DNA of 64,000 nucleotides, taken from assembly GCA_030549495.1 (NCBI GenBank), contig JAUIRK010000521.1, positions 124,001-188,000 on the forward strand, given 5' to 3'. This DNA comes from Nectonema munidae (lineage: Eukaryota > Nematomorpha > Nectonematoida > Nectonematidae). This document shows, in pieces, positions 10,449-25,400 of this stretch (position 1 is the first letter of the stretch; the number at the start of each line of letters is the position of its first letter). The position numbers and the translations under genes were made by a program. The notes below the pieces were generated by a model. The model made no database searches and was not told where the DNA came from. It was given only the letters and a program-made list of their open reading frames with translations.

Positions 10449-13400
10449 CTGAAAAAGAAAACAAAGATTACAAATATATCTTAATGAAAATTTAATCAAA
10501 GTCTAATATTAACTATTTTGCCATTCCCTGGGATGGCAAGCTAATCATTATTTTTAATAAATTCTTTAAAAAAAGTAAACAACTTTAGGCTTTTGACTAT
10601 CGTGTTTATATAGTAAGCCTAATTTTTGGACTTTTAATGCAAGTCAATATATAAATGAAAGAAACCTTTCATGAATAAAATAATATATAAACTCTAGTTT
10701 ACTTATATCAATATATACGTCCAATAGAAAATAATTGCCTTCCAGATAAAAAAAACCCTTAAAAGAGTTTGCAACAAAATATCTCCATTAAAATAACAAA
10801 AATGCTCCTCCACCCCTTAAAAAATATATTGTTTAATGGTCGGTACCGCATCCATAGGGAAGAATAATTTTCCATAGCTGAACAGATGGTAATGATAGTC
10901 ACAATTGGTAATCAAACCCAGACCATTCGGATCAATACCCTACGCTCCTAACACTATGCCATCTACCGATTATATTCATAATATATTTAGCAACTTGTAG
11001 TTTCGTTCTATAATAATTAATAACTAAATGTTTAATAAATTTACAATACTGTGAATTAAACTAGCCGATATTTTTAGAAAAATTAGCTAATATTTATTGT
11101 AAATTGATATCTGGAGTGACATTAAGTATATAACTATTAGTTTATTTTTACAAGCTTATAGATAGTAAATTGGAAACAACTTAGCATTTAAATTTTCCTA
11201 TTTTATTCCATTTTCAGATTTTTAAGCAATGCTTTTGTTTGTGACAAATTCTTTTGAGTTTGGGATTTTATCAGAATCGATTTTGCCAGAGATTCAATAT
11301 TTTGTTGATAAAAGTTTTACATTTTAAAACCACAAAGTATACAAATCTTTAATGTTTTGCGATTGTAAAATTCATTCAAATAATTAAACAATATAAGATA
11401 AGTAATATAAAAATTTAATAAAACAGTTTGGAAGAACTTAAAGATTATTATTATCCTTCACTTATATCATTATTAGATTATTTTACTTTTGCATCACTAA
11501 ACTAAAAAAACAGGCAGTTGGCTATAGGTAAATTAACCGTCAGACAATTTAAGTCAATGACTTGTTCGGCCATTATATTTCCACACAAATTTCGTCCTTT
11601 TTCATTTTAAATTCGTTCTTTTCATTATAAATTAAAGTGAAAAAGAAGAATTTAACCCATTTACGACCAATGTTCCTATTTTGGAACATAAGTAATTTCA
11701 TCTTCGTCTGCTTTTTTTCAATTACTTTGAATATAAATCTTCTGCGTTTTTTTAGATATCGTCTGCTTTGCTTGGTCTTAAATGGGTTAAAGTGGAAAAT
11801 AACACAATTAAAATGAAATGACAATTAAAGATAATATATTTTTATAAAATTCGTGAAAATAAACAAAAATTTAAAATATAGAAGTATCTTAAAAACTGTT
11901 TGAAATGAGTTATACACACCTCATGAAGATAAAATTTCAAAATTTATAGAAATTTATGACAGAATTATTGGATGCTTTTAATATATAGTACTTTTTAATA
12001 TGTATACTTAAAAATATATTGTCTCAAGTATTCGTGTGAAAATAAGCATAAAGCTAAATTTATCTGTACAGTAATACAATAAATTTTGCTATTCTTCTCC
12101 ATCAAAAAAGGGTATATAGTTTTGCTTTTATAAAAGGTAAAACAAAGGAATGGACCGATTAAATAAAGTAAGCAGATAGATGGGAATCACGCCAAAAATA
12201 AGTCTAAACAAGTGCTTCCCAAACTTTTCCTATCCTACGCCCCTTAGAAAACATTTTTCAAAGAAATGACCCATTAGAAGACATTTTTCAAAGAAACGCG
12301 CCTCCCTCTCCCCTAAACGACATTACTTCAGAAAAACGGCCCTTAGATGACATTATTTCAAGGAAACGGCCCTCAATTATGAGACATATTTCCTTTCAGA
12401 ATAAAAAAGGCAAAGATTCCCATTTGAAACTTAAGTTTGTTCTTTATCTTACAAATTTTAAAGTCCGGTTTGATATTAGTGAAATTAATCTGATATCATA
12501 ACTTCTCATCATCTATACGCTACCGTTCACTTTGAGAACCACTGGTCTAAACATATAATAGATTAAAATATTTCAAATTAACTAAAAAACAGTAAGGATA
12601 TATGTGAAATTTTATCTTTTATCATAACAGTAAATAATTTTGGCTGATTTGTCTTAATTGCAAATATAGGTTAACAAGACTGAATTATGACATATTTTTT
12701 CAATCTCAACTAACTATTATAAAGTGTAAATCTTTTTTTAATTTATTTCAAAAACGAATATTTTGTTTTCTTCACTTCACATATATATTTTACAGTTAGT
12801 AGCTACAAATAAAGAGGAAATTTAAAGATTTATCAGTGATAGAAAGATTTTGCCTTCAAATTCTTTAAATATGTGTTAGGATGTTCTATAAATCATTCAA
12901 GAAAGAGAACTATTTGTTATGATGTTTAAAGTGTATTTGTAAATATCATCCTGCTTAATATACAACTATATTGCATTGAGCTAATGCTCTTGCAATGGGT
13001 ATTATTATTTTAACAATGATTTGCAGAGAATGTCAAAATCGAGAAACAAATGGAGAATTTTAATATTTTTAAATTTAAAAAATGGGGCATTGCTTGAAGC
13101 AGAAATAAATTTGATGATAATAGAGAATGTTTGTAAAAAGTGTAATAAAATATCCCAATAACATGATGCTATATTATCTCATACCTACGCAAAATTAAAA
13201 TGAGTGAATTTGAGATTAAATTATCAGTTTATAAACAACTGTATTCATTCATGACATCTGCATATTTATTGAATATATGCTAATGTAAGAGCTTCCAGCT
13301 TGTTTTTTAATATATCCCAATGTTTAATTAAAATTATTATGCATTATGCTGTAATATATTTTCCATCATATGCTCTAAAGAAGGACTTGAGATGAGTTCG

Positions 13401-16400
13401 AAATATTCACTAAAATAAGGGATTTTAAAACAGTGCTATTTTTCCTTTTGGAATTATAACACCGTACTGATCCATCGGGTAGGGAATTGAAAAATCGGTA
13501 TTTTTGTTTTGAACACTACACACCCTAAAATTAGTATGCATACCCTCTAGAGATGACTTTTTTTAGGCTAGATACCACTCTCTAATTTTTTTTAAAAATA
13601 TAAAATTATTTAAAGTATGAAAAAAATCTTTTTGTTTTAAAAAAACTTCAAATTTGAATATGCATTTTTTCTTTAGAAGTTTTTCTTTTACTTCCAATTT
13701 TACGACATATTCTATCGGCACCTATATGGCAATATACTGACAACTTCGAATATTTTAATATTCAAATTATCTTCGCAGCCTTCACATTTTCTATTAGAGT
13801 TAACGTGAAATTATTCTTCTTTTCAAAGTTAAATTCGGGTATAGTTCACCACCCAATTTATTTTAACATATGAACTTTTTAAATGCAATAAGCCTTTCAT
13901 TATAAGTTTTTCTAATATAAATAACTTTACATAATGAAATCTTAATTTTGATTTATTTGTAAATTTTAATTTAAATTCTTCAACAATGTATGAAAATTAT
14001 TTTACTAAAAAAGCATAAAAAAGATGCAAGTAGAAAAATATACGCACACAAATAATACATAACAGCATACAGACTTTATACACACACTATTGGTGTTGGC
14101 TTCGAAAAAAATTGTAAAAATCTAAGCTTTGAGACATATCAACTATTTTTTTGTATTTGATAAAAAAATTCAATAACCTAACCCCCCCCCCCCTCGCTAG
14201 ATTTATTTTGCTTAGATTCTCTATATTCTTAGATGTCTTTATCGTATACAAATTTTGAAAATATATGTGAGTGATACTATAAAAATATTTTTATATATGC
14301 TTAATTTTAAGAATATAGAGAAGAAACCCTCACATGTTGAAAATTAGAGTAAATACAAAACAAAAAATTTTACTTTTTGACTTAAGATATCTATTTCTTT
14401 CTGTTGAACAGGAGTTATATTTTTCATGCTCATTTTGAGCAAAATATTTGTATCGTTACGTAGATCTGACATGGTACCAACTAGAATAATTGGAGTATTC
14501 GATTTATTAATAATATCATAGATTTTAGGAATCCATCTGGTTTGTAGACTTGTAAAGGAGGAAGGAGATATAACACTAAATACCAGCAAAAATATATCTG
14601 TGTTAGGAAAGGAAAAAGGACTCAGAGCATTGAAGTAAGGCTAAAAAATGAATAAATATGAAATTTAAAAAAATAATAAGATTAAGTATATATATATATA
14701 TTATACTATATTTTAATGGAATAAAAGCTTCACTTCTTTGGTAAATAAGAAAATTATTTTTTAAAAATGATTGAAAAAATTTACGACAAAAAATAAAAAA
14801 CAATAATGGTGAGTAGTTAGTTAGCTTGAAAATAAAATTGTTAGTTATTTATTTAGTTAGTTTATCAGCAAGTTATTCAATTAGTTCGTTAAAAATTAAT
14901 TTAAGATAGTGATCCTTTTCCGTAAATTTTAATTAGAATTTCAGTCATTATTTTATTACACCCTATAATTTGTCGTATCTTGATAGTAAATATGTCTACA
15001 AACATCGCAAGTTTACTCCTCAAAAAAAATCATAGAGGATATTTTGTTAAGGAGGTTTTGTAAATGTAAGAATCTGTTGATAACAAATTTTAATAGTTCG
15101 GCTAGAATCGAATTAAGACATTTGATCCCAAGAAAAGTATAGAAGACAACAAGTTATTTGAAACATAAAAAAATTAAGAGAAGGAAATCGTGCTTAAAGA
15201 CAAAAAAGATTCAGAAATAATGAAAATCACATACTTCTGACCAACAGAGAGGATGTGGTATAATAAAAATATATTTAGCAGCATTGTTAATTCTCATTTG
15301 TAGTGAGGGTGATATCCGAATTTTCATACGATTATCCTAGAGTTGCTCATATAGTAAATAAAGGTAACGTATTAGAAACCGAAGATTCAAACTTTAAAAC
15401 CTTGTTAGACAACACGGTATGAATTGAAGCGTAAAATGGAACGAAATTAACCGGTTAACGAGCAAATTAATCAGACGATATATAATGTAAAGCAGAAGAT
15501 TTGTATTTAAAAGGATTTACGCAGACGATTCACATTTTTATAAAGTCGCCAATTGTCGACTCAGGTCGTTAACCGGTTAAGAAACTTTTTGAAATACGGC
15601 TGAATTTGTCATTTAACATTTAATACTTCCTGCAAATCTTGTATTTAAAAACAAATATAATTACAAATTTTTAAGCTCCAATAATTTCAATAATTATAAA
15701 AAATTATAAATTACAATATTGTCTACGAGACATGTCTGAAAATGCAAAATAAAATAATGCTAATTAAGTTAGAAAAATAAAGAGAGCGATTAATTTTATT
15801 AATATTATCTCATGTTCTCTGCGTATATTCTGCCAGTAATATTGTTAATATAAAAGCAGATGCTATCATGAATAAAAGACTCCCCTCTTAAAATACACAG
15901 GCCTTATTGTATTAACACCTGCATAAATAAAACAAACCTTGGCATATAGAGTTAAAAACAAGATACTAGCCTTATTTTAATACATTTACAATGGCCAGAA
16001 AAAGGCATCTTAAAATCTATCTAATACTTGTAAAGTATAGTGTTCTTTTGTTATTTCATTGTTTATTAAGCAAAGGCACTTCATAGAGAAGCCTTGTTTA
16101 GAATTGTATCAACACGCATCTAGCGTGTATCCCATGTACTGACTACATAAGAAAAACTTAAGGCAGTAAGTAGGGTGAAAAAAGACAAGCTAAGGAGCTA
16201 ATTTCAAAATAGAAAGATAAAATAAAATAAATATATAGTTGGAAATAATAGCAAGAAGTTATATTATTCTATCTTAAGTTTGCTTCACTATAATAAATCG
16301 ATAGAAAATGCACAAAATAATTCAAAAACCTATAAAAAGATAGCCAAAAATATGGAGACGTGAAAAAATCGGCTAAAGCCACAAATGAAAAAAATAACGC

Positions 16401-19400
16401 ATTTTTCTTTAAATTTTATTTATTTTTTAGTTAAATTTATATATTTGAAACTTTCAATTTCATATCGTTTCGGTTAAATTTATCACATTTATGTATCATA
16501 GTTAATGTATGGATAGCGCATCAAACAACCTACAAACTATTTTTATGAAAAGTATGTGCTATTTTTGTTTTGTTTTAATATCTTTTTTATTCGTTTAAAC
16601 TATTTTTTGTGCATTTTGTAAATGAATATATCTGTAACAGTCAAAATTTCTAACTGCCTGAATATGTCACTTGTGTGTGCGTTGTATCTTAATCCAATGA
16701 TACAGCGAACAATTTTTTTTTGAATTGTCATAATATTATTGAGATTACCATGTCCCCAATTAACTATTGAGTAGGTCATTGTAGATTCAACTACTGATCT
16801 GTACAACATAATCTTTGCCCTTAGTGGCAGATACTTAATTCCTGAGAATAGAGAGTACAGTGCATTCATCTTAATTGAGACATGACTTTTTTGTAGTTTC
16901 CAATCAAGCTTATTATCTATGATAATTCCTAAAAAATTCAAGGAATTCGAAAAAGCTATCTCATTCCCATTAATGTTTATCAAAGATCTTTCTAAATTAC
17001 AAGATGGTTTAGAGAATAACATTGCTTTGCTTTTTTCAAAATTTATCATAAGATTATGGTAAGAAAGCATACGTGTAAACGTATTTAAGCGCTCATTTAT
17101 TTTTTTATAATCCAAATTTTTACCTTTAAAGAGCAATGTAATATCGTCTGCATATGTATAGCACGAAGTAGTTTCATTTGTGAAAGAATCCAAAATTTCA
17201 TTCAAGTAAATAATGAACAACAAAGGACCTAGGACGGATCCTTGTGGTACTCCTATATTGCAGTCAGCCCTTATCTTCGAACTAAACTCATTAACATGCA
17301 CGTATGATCTTCTGTTCGATACAAAAGAACGAATAAGTGACACACTTTTTGTATTGAAACCATAATTATAGAGCTTATTACACAATAGCTCAATTGATAT
17401 GGAATCAAAAGCATTTTTCAAGTCGAAAAATATAGCCAGACACACTTCTCCTTTAGACCAGGAGGAAACAATATCATTAACAAAGACTGTGTGCAAGTAT
17501 TCTATAGAATGGAATGTGCGAAAACCAAATTGTGATATAGATAAAAGATTATGACTTTCAAAATATGAGTATATTTTTTTGTATAATATTTTCTCAAACA
17601 CTTTAGATATAATGGGAACAATTGATACAGGTCTATAATTTGTAACAGACATTTTGTTACCCTTTTTATAAATAGGGCAAATTTTCGAGATTTTCAAAAT
17701 ATCTGGAAATGTTCCTTCGGCTAAACACTTATTGAAAATAATTCGTAAAGGGTTACAGATAGTTAATCTGATGCATTTGATAATTCGTGCTGTATGGCCC
17801 ATATAATCAGAATAACAGCTATTTTTAAGAGAATTTATAGCAAGAAGAAGATCATTATTTGAGATATAGGTACAATCAAAGTCATACTTTTCACAATAAC
17901 TCGTTATCGCATACTCTTTTTCAAGGCATTTTATACTTTGATGTTTTTCTCTAAAGAAGTCATCAAAAACGAAAGGTATTAGATGTTTATCAACAAATTT
18001 TTCATTTTGCTTAATTTTTATTTCAAAGACTTTTTCCTTGTTTCTAAAACTGTTAAGTTCCTTCCACATAGCTTTGTTATTACTAACATTCTTTTTAAAA
18101 TAATTTTCATAAAAACTTTGTTTTGCTTGCCATACGGATTTTTTGAACAACTTATTTAGATTATGGAAATTCTCCTTAAAAATCCCAAAAGTAGATTTTC
18201 CTCTGGAATTCAGCATTTTTTGTATAGAGAATCTTTATATTTCAATATTTTCAAAATTTCATCTGTCATCCACTTATTGAGTTTAATTTTATATTTATTC
18301 TTCTTATTTTGAGTTGATGTTGATCTTTCTTTACAAGTATTGATAATATCAATAAAAAAACTAGAAGAATCATTTGCCTTCATATTTGAACTACTTAAAA
18401 TGTTCAAATCCACGTTGTTTAAATTATCAAGCAATTGACAATAATTAACAAACTCTAACTTTGATGGAGCTTTCTTATTTAAAGACTTACTATTTTTCAA
18501 AGATATAAAAATCGGAAAGTGGTCAGGCAAAGAAGTACTGATAATGCCACAACCATTAGAGTTAGTTAGTGGTGAGATAAAAATATTATCGATTAAAGTG
18601 TTAGAAATTGGCCTAGTTGGTAGATTTATTGTTGGAAAATAACCAAAAGAAACCAAAGATTCAGTAAAAGCCTTTGAAGGAGCATAAGTTGAGATTTTCA
18701 AAAGATTTAAGTTGAAATCTCCTAGAATAACATTTTTTTTATGTTTCTGTATTATATTTAGAAAAGAATTGAATTCACTGATAAATGTTGAAATAGATTT
18801 CAAATGATTCAAACATATACAAAATTATTTTTTGAAGAAAAAAATTAGCTAGTATTTGGTAATATCAAAAACAAATGTTCTCAAGTTGATAATTGATCGA
18901 AAATTATTCCCATATTCTAATGGTCAGTAAAAAACTTATATAAAATATCCTTAACATCAAATTGACTTAATAAAAAAGTTATGGTTAGCAAAGACTGAAA
19001 TAAATTAAAAATATAAAGGGATAAAATATATACCTTCTTATTTAAAATATAATCAATTTTATGAACAGATTATTGTAATCTATAGAAATAATATTTGAAT
19101 TAAATTGGAAAAGATAGAAAACTAGATCATCAGGATGATTAGTCCAACTTTAAAAGAAGGTTAGAAGAACCATCACAAGATTTATAAAATAAAGTATTGA
19201 ATATTTTGAACTTTTTGGTAAATGAATTTCAAAACGATTTTGTACTTTACACCAGTGTTGATGGGCTTGATCCTTAAACTAAGAACTATTTAAGTAAGAA
19301 AGTTTGAAAAATTTGATCATTATGAAAACACATTGTTGATAAAAGTTTGGATCAACAAAATCAAGATGAAATATAGCTGCGTGTTTTATCTACACGATGG

Positions 19401-22400
19401 ATATTATGGAGTTAAAACGTATTGTTCTTGTAACTACTGAGACGAGTTTTTCCAATTATGATGAGAATAGATTGAAGTATGAGGAGTGAGTTGATGTGTG
19501 TTCATAGTTAAATTACAGAAAAATACAATCGCCGATTTAATATGCAATTATTTTAGGCTATATATATTCAATCTACAAATATTTTTCATTTATATTATAA
19601 AAATATTTAACTATCTTTTTCTTATGAGTATTTTTAAAACATGCATACTAGGCAACAATAACACTTTAAGGCCCAGATTTTGGAAAATAAGTTGTTTTCT
19701 CATCTTTATCAATGAGTTTTTATATAACTTAAAGCAGGCGTTTTTTATTTTATAGGACATTTTTCTTCTGTTGGGCCTAAAAAGGTTACGTGAAAATTTA
19801 TTAGAAAAACACTACTTCTTATTTTTTTCTGAATTCCACCACTGATCTATATATAATAAATATAGAATATAAATTTTCAAAAAAGTAATAATTTAAATTC
19901 ATGAAAGCATTTTAAAAAGAACCTACACTAAATTTGTAATATTTAGTATCAATTAAAAATGAAAAAAATAGTGAAATAATAAATACATGGTTAATTTTAA
20001 CCATGCTGAATTGGTTAAAAATCGTATCATTATTTTTATTGAAACCAAGAAAATTTCATTGAAAGTCAAACTTTTCATATTCAATTATTGCAGATATTTA
20101 CACATATAAATAAAAGTAGTGAAATAAAGCAAGAGAACATATGTTAACCTACATCATTGGAAGTGTAAGGATTCATAAAATAATTTTTTATGTGTAAATA
20201 AGTCTATTAGAAAATATTTCGATTTTTTGTTGTTGAAATAGGATAAAAATCTGCAAAACAAAAGATGCCTATTTTAATTAAAGTCGTTATAACAAGGCAA
20301 TGTACTCACTATACTCGCATATTAGATTAAATCTTTCATTATATCATGCAAAGAATCTTTTGAGAAATATTGGCAAAATAAGAGAAAGAGTGTTGTCTGT
20401 GTGCATACTCGAACATTTTATACACAGTTATGAGAATCTAGTAGAAGTGACATAACAGAGATATCTGCCTTTAAAGCTCCTTTAAAGCAAGTACAGCTTG
20501 CTTGTATTCTTTTTTAGAGAATGAACTCACGCTAGAATAAACATAATAGTTTAAAATTTTAACCTACTTCATTGCCTGTAAACAAGCTTAATTACATTTT
20601 TTAAATAAAATGAAGGAAAACATAAATAACTAAGATTTAAAACAATTGTTAAACTATGTTAATTAGTGCAATATGTGTTAATAGACAACAAATATATAAA
20701 TCCAACTAGGGTAATAATTTACTAGTATATATAACAAAACAATGGCCTATTTGTGAAAAAAGACGCACAGTCGCACATTTTTACAACCACATATTGCACA
20801 CAAGGAAAGAGAGTTTGATTTAGGTTAAAATAAACACATATATATGTTAGTCATTATAATATATACGGCGTTATTAACACTCATTTTCATTATTATTTCA
20901 AAAAGTAAAATAGCATCCTTCAAACCATAAAATAGTTTATATTAGTGAATGTAAATTTTTTGATATTATCATTACTCCTGTGAGATAATATTTTTCAAAA
21001 TCAAAAAATTTTATTAAACCAATGATCCCAGAAAAACAGATGACAACAATAATTTAAAATAAAACTACCTTGAAATCAAAAAATCAACTGGGTTATAAAA
21101 ATGGCAGTGGGGTCAAATGTTTTTAAAAATAGTTTATAGAATTACGTTGTTTAAAATTAAAAAATAGAAATGATAGTTAATCGGAAGATTTCATACACAT
21201 TAGATTATTTTGGTATAAAAATTTATATACACTCATCAAGTAGAGTAAAATTATGAACACATTTTATCTATAAGCAAAAAAATTTACTAAATTTTAATGA
21301 TCTTATTTAAAGCTTCTCTTATGTTGACTTATAACAATATCGTACAATATATACTTTCATAGTTTAAAATAATAGATAAAAATTTTAAAAATATATTTTA
21401 AATTGCATAAATTAATTTTAAGAATCCTAAACGTATAGTAATCGAAAATAATCATTGTGTTTAAGAAGACCAGGAATATTTAAGTTTTTGTACAACTTTA
21501 GGAACTTAAAAATAAGAAAGTTTAATAAAAATTATGTGAATTTAAAATCAAATGTAATTTTGTTATAAAACATATAAGAACAAAAAATATACTGATATAC
21601 TTTACTTCATATTTAGAAATATTTACTAGCCCATTAGACATTTTGGGAAAGTGTATTTTACTAACTTGCAAAATATTACGTTTACTAGCAATTCTTACTA
21701 GTATAGTTAGCAACTACTACTATGCCTAAAACAGGTAACGCAATAGTAATTTATACTGATAACTATAATATATTTGAAAGAGAAAACTTTTGTCTTGGAG
21801 TGCCCGTTGTCTTTATGACTGTCCGTATTTATAATGGTGAAATTTTATCCATCTGTTATAGAGAAATATTTTTTTCTTGGACAGGATACCGATAAAAAAA
21901 TATAAAAAATATTTTTCATCATAAAATATATTTAATACAAGTTTGAAAATTTTAATTTGAATTTAAGAAGCATATGTTATTTATTATAATTATATCATCA
22001 AGTATCTTGGCCGAAAATTCGTGTTAACATAACCTATGTTTTTGAAGAATTAACATTTAAAATATGATGATAATATTTGAAAGCGAAAAATCTATCAATT
22101 TTATCGCCCACCATTTAAGTTGGAAACCCAATATAGCACAGAAGCTGCACGTTATTCACCATTTTTACTGTGATAATGAGATGTAATATCTATAGTTCGA
22201 ATAAAATTTGGATATCCCTTGTTTCATTTTTCTTGTTCATATTTGAAGACGTGCAGTTTCTGTGCTGTACAGGGTTTCCAACTGAAATGTTAGGCGATAA
22301 AATCCCTGTGAAGATTTCATAAGCAAGCTTTCTTCTAGGTAGTAAAACTTTTTAACCGATATGATTCCATCGTCAGTTCAAACGGACGTAGATGATTTCC

Positions 22401-25400
22401 TGTTTTAAAATATTAAAATATTTTTATATCAAATTAAATCTCGTCTTGCTTTCTCTGGAATGAAATGGGTTAATTTGAATAACACTAGGAGTTTAAGTTA
22501 TTTTGAAAAATAATAATAACATAACGTGTTTTTATAATAAATAAATACGAAAAGGACATATTTTTGTGTGTTAAAGTAGAATACAAAATTTTGGTTTTAA
22601 CACGAATGACTATAACGCATTGTCCATGAAAAGGAGTCAAGCGTTACCATAGTGTTTGAAAAGGAAAAAGTAGATGCATGTGAAGAATAACTTGGTAAAC
22701 TTAGAGGAGATAAATTTAATTAAAAGATGGAAGGAGAGTAAATTAATTAAAAAAGCAATGTACTATCTAGGCTAAATGATGCTTTGAAGTGCTTGGTTAT
22801 GTGATAAGGATGATAAATGATTATATTGAATTTCCAAAAAACCGAATATTACGTGTTAATTATAAGAGTAGCAATCCACCTAATATTTTTACTGACATAA
22901 CTAGCAGAATAAAAGCAACTTATATATCGAATGTTAAGCTGGAATTTCTAAAAATAAAATGTACGTTTGAACGAAAACAAATCTTTCTTCAAATTTTCTG
23001 TCTAACTTTCTCTATGATTTTCATTAAGAAAATATATTAAAATTAAGAATATAAGAGCAGGGCTGGGAATTCGGAGGGAAAATATCTAACTCCGACTCTT
23101 ATTATTACTCCTAGAACTTACAAAAATCCGACTCCCGAACCCTGTATAAGAGTGCCTATTTGTTTCTTTGTATTTATGCGTATATGAATTTTTATTTTTT
23201 CTTTCAAAAACCGCCATCAAAACATAAGTATTAAACAGAGATCTAGAGAGAGGGATTGTGAACCTCCTGGCAAAAACCAGCACATTATATTTAAAAACTC
23301 GACTATTAGGAGCCCATTCCATCTCTAAATATTGCTGTCCCCCTTTACCTTAAAGTCTGGGCTACGCCTCTGATAGGAATGTTTATAATTTTTTTATATT
23401 AAAAAAAATGTTTATTTTGAAATTTTATAGACTTTATAAAATTATATTATAGACTATGTAGAAATTTTTTACTTCTAAATTAGTTTCAAATTGTCTTTTT
23501 TAATTCTATTTTATCTTTTTTATGTTCTAAACAGTCCATTTAAAGCTTTAAATTGTCTTTTTTCTAAGTTGCATTTTCTAAGTTCTAAATTGTGTTAATT
23601 TAGGCCTTAAAAAGACAATTTAGAACTTAAAAAAATTAAAATAATTTAAAACATAAAAAACAATTTAGTACTAAAAATGGTATATATGAAAATGCATCAA
23701 AGTCTCAAATAGAAAGTAAAATCATTTTAAAATAGAAAATTTGATTACAAAGTAATCATTTCAACTCAAAGATAAGACCATCTTAAACTATAACATTTAC
23801 AAAAATTAGTAATAGTAATCAGCATTTTTATCAAAATCCCATTTGATTTAGGGTCCCTAACATTTAAATGGAAACGTGAATCTATTTTTCTATATATCAG
23901 GAATTAAGACCCTGTTCTTCAAAAGCCGCATTAGTCAATTAGTTAGTAAGATTAACTAGTTACTCAGTTAATTAATCAATCTGTTAGTTTAGGATTTATT
24001 TAGTTAATAATGTTAGTTAGTGAGTTAGAAAGATTAATTAGTTATCATTTAGTATATTTTTTGAATCAATCAGTTACTTAGTTAGTTAGTAAGATTTTTA
24101 CTCATTTGGTATGTTAGTCTCTTAGGTTTAAAAATTTTTATATATAAAATAAAAAATTCAATAGAAAACCCTTAGGAAACATTTTATAATATAAAATTTC
24201 AATTAAGATAATTAAAAGTTTGGTTTAAAGCATTCTACTCAGATATTTTAAATAAAACAGATATCACTCATTTAATTGTAAAGATAGAATTTAAAAAATT
24301 GCAAGTGTAATAAAAATTTGAATATATGAAGAAATTTTAAATAATGTTTTATATTCAAAAAGATATGTGTAATAAAGCATTCACAACAAAAGATAACTTT
24401 TCAATAGCGGATCTGTAACCTATTATTGCTTGGCTAAATTTGTCCGCTCAGGTGCTGGTGGCGTAAAGTGACCCCCCCCCCCTCTATTTTTCAGATATTA
24501 ATAAATATTTTAAATATGATGTATATATTTCAACCATGCTGAATTCAGTGGTGATGTCCATTTTTTTAATCAAAATCAATCAAACCTGTCAAAAATTGAT
24601 TTATATTGGAAAGATCATTTCAAAAAATAACTAAATAATTACATAAAGTTTTTTACACATATATACCCATTTTCAAGTATGCTGAATTGAGTGATATCAA
24701 TTTTTTTAATCAAAATCTATCAAACCTGTCAAACAATGATTTAAATATGACAGCCTATGTCAAAATTAAAATTTTTATTCTTATAAAGTTTTTTATACAT
24801 ATACTATATACCTATTTTCAAGTATGTAGAATTTAGTGGTGATGTTAATTTTTTATGAAAATCAATCAAACTTGTCAAAAAAATTAATTTATATATGACA
24901 GCTCATGTCAAAATTAAAATTTTTATTGAAATACTTATAAAAAGTTTTTTAAACATATATACCTTTTTCAAGTATGTCCAACTTAGTGGTGATGCTCAAT
25001 TTTTACTAAAAACAACTAAACGTGTTAAAAAATTGATTAAACATCACAATTAATGTCAAATATATAAACTTCAAAATAAATTTTGCTTACAGAATTTCTC
25101 TGTTAATTATTTTCTTACTTTATTAACCAACTTTTAGTGTTTATTTCACTTAAATTTGTCAGTAAATTAGTAATCTCGATAGGAATTAGTAATTCATCGT
25201 TTTGCCTACAAATTCGTTATCGCCTGGTAGCTCTACGTCATTTCTCCTATACCTTATATATTATGTAATTTTGCTATTCATTCTATTATCCTTTTTTGGT
25301 AGCTCTTCTTTTATCAAAAATTTATTTTCTACAATCTGTGTTCAAAAAAACTTTTTTAAGGATTTATTTTTAACAGATTTTATTCGCTCTTAAAGCATTC

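Larger units (their letters stand above)
10449..14373 (-). other. Rho GTPase intron 3
   Basis: A 3.9-kb intron bounded by donor AAA|gtaaaa and acceptor ctttttcag|ATA. It contains a SINE family B copy (10872-10970), a small minisatellite (11583-11640), a TTAA-ended MITE (11652-11790), a hAT MITE (12210-12544) and a C-run at about 14180. The stretch 12553-14373 otherwise shows nothing I can name. Confidence 0.75.

Noticed and set aside
10449-10499. Upstream extension of the last Rho exon's open frame
   Set aside because: It lies before a good acceptor (ctttttcag) and has no Rho similarity; the frame is open by chance in the intron.
14603-14803. 66-residue minus-strand open frame overlapping exon 3
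   Set aside because: It is in another frame than the GTPase and consists mostly of AT-rich intron; a shadow.
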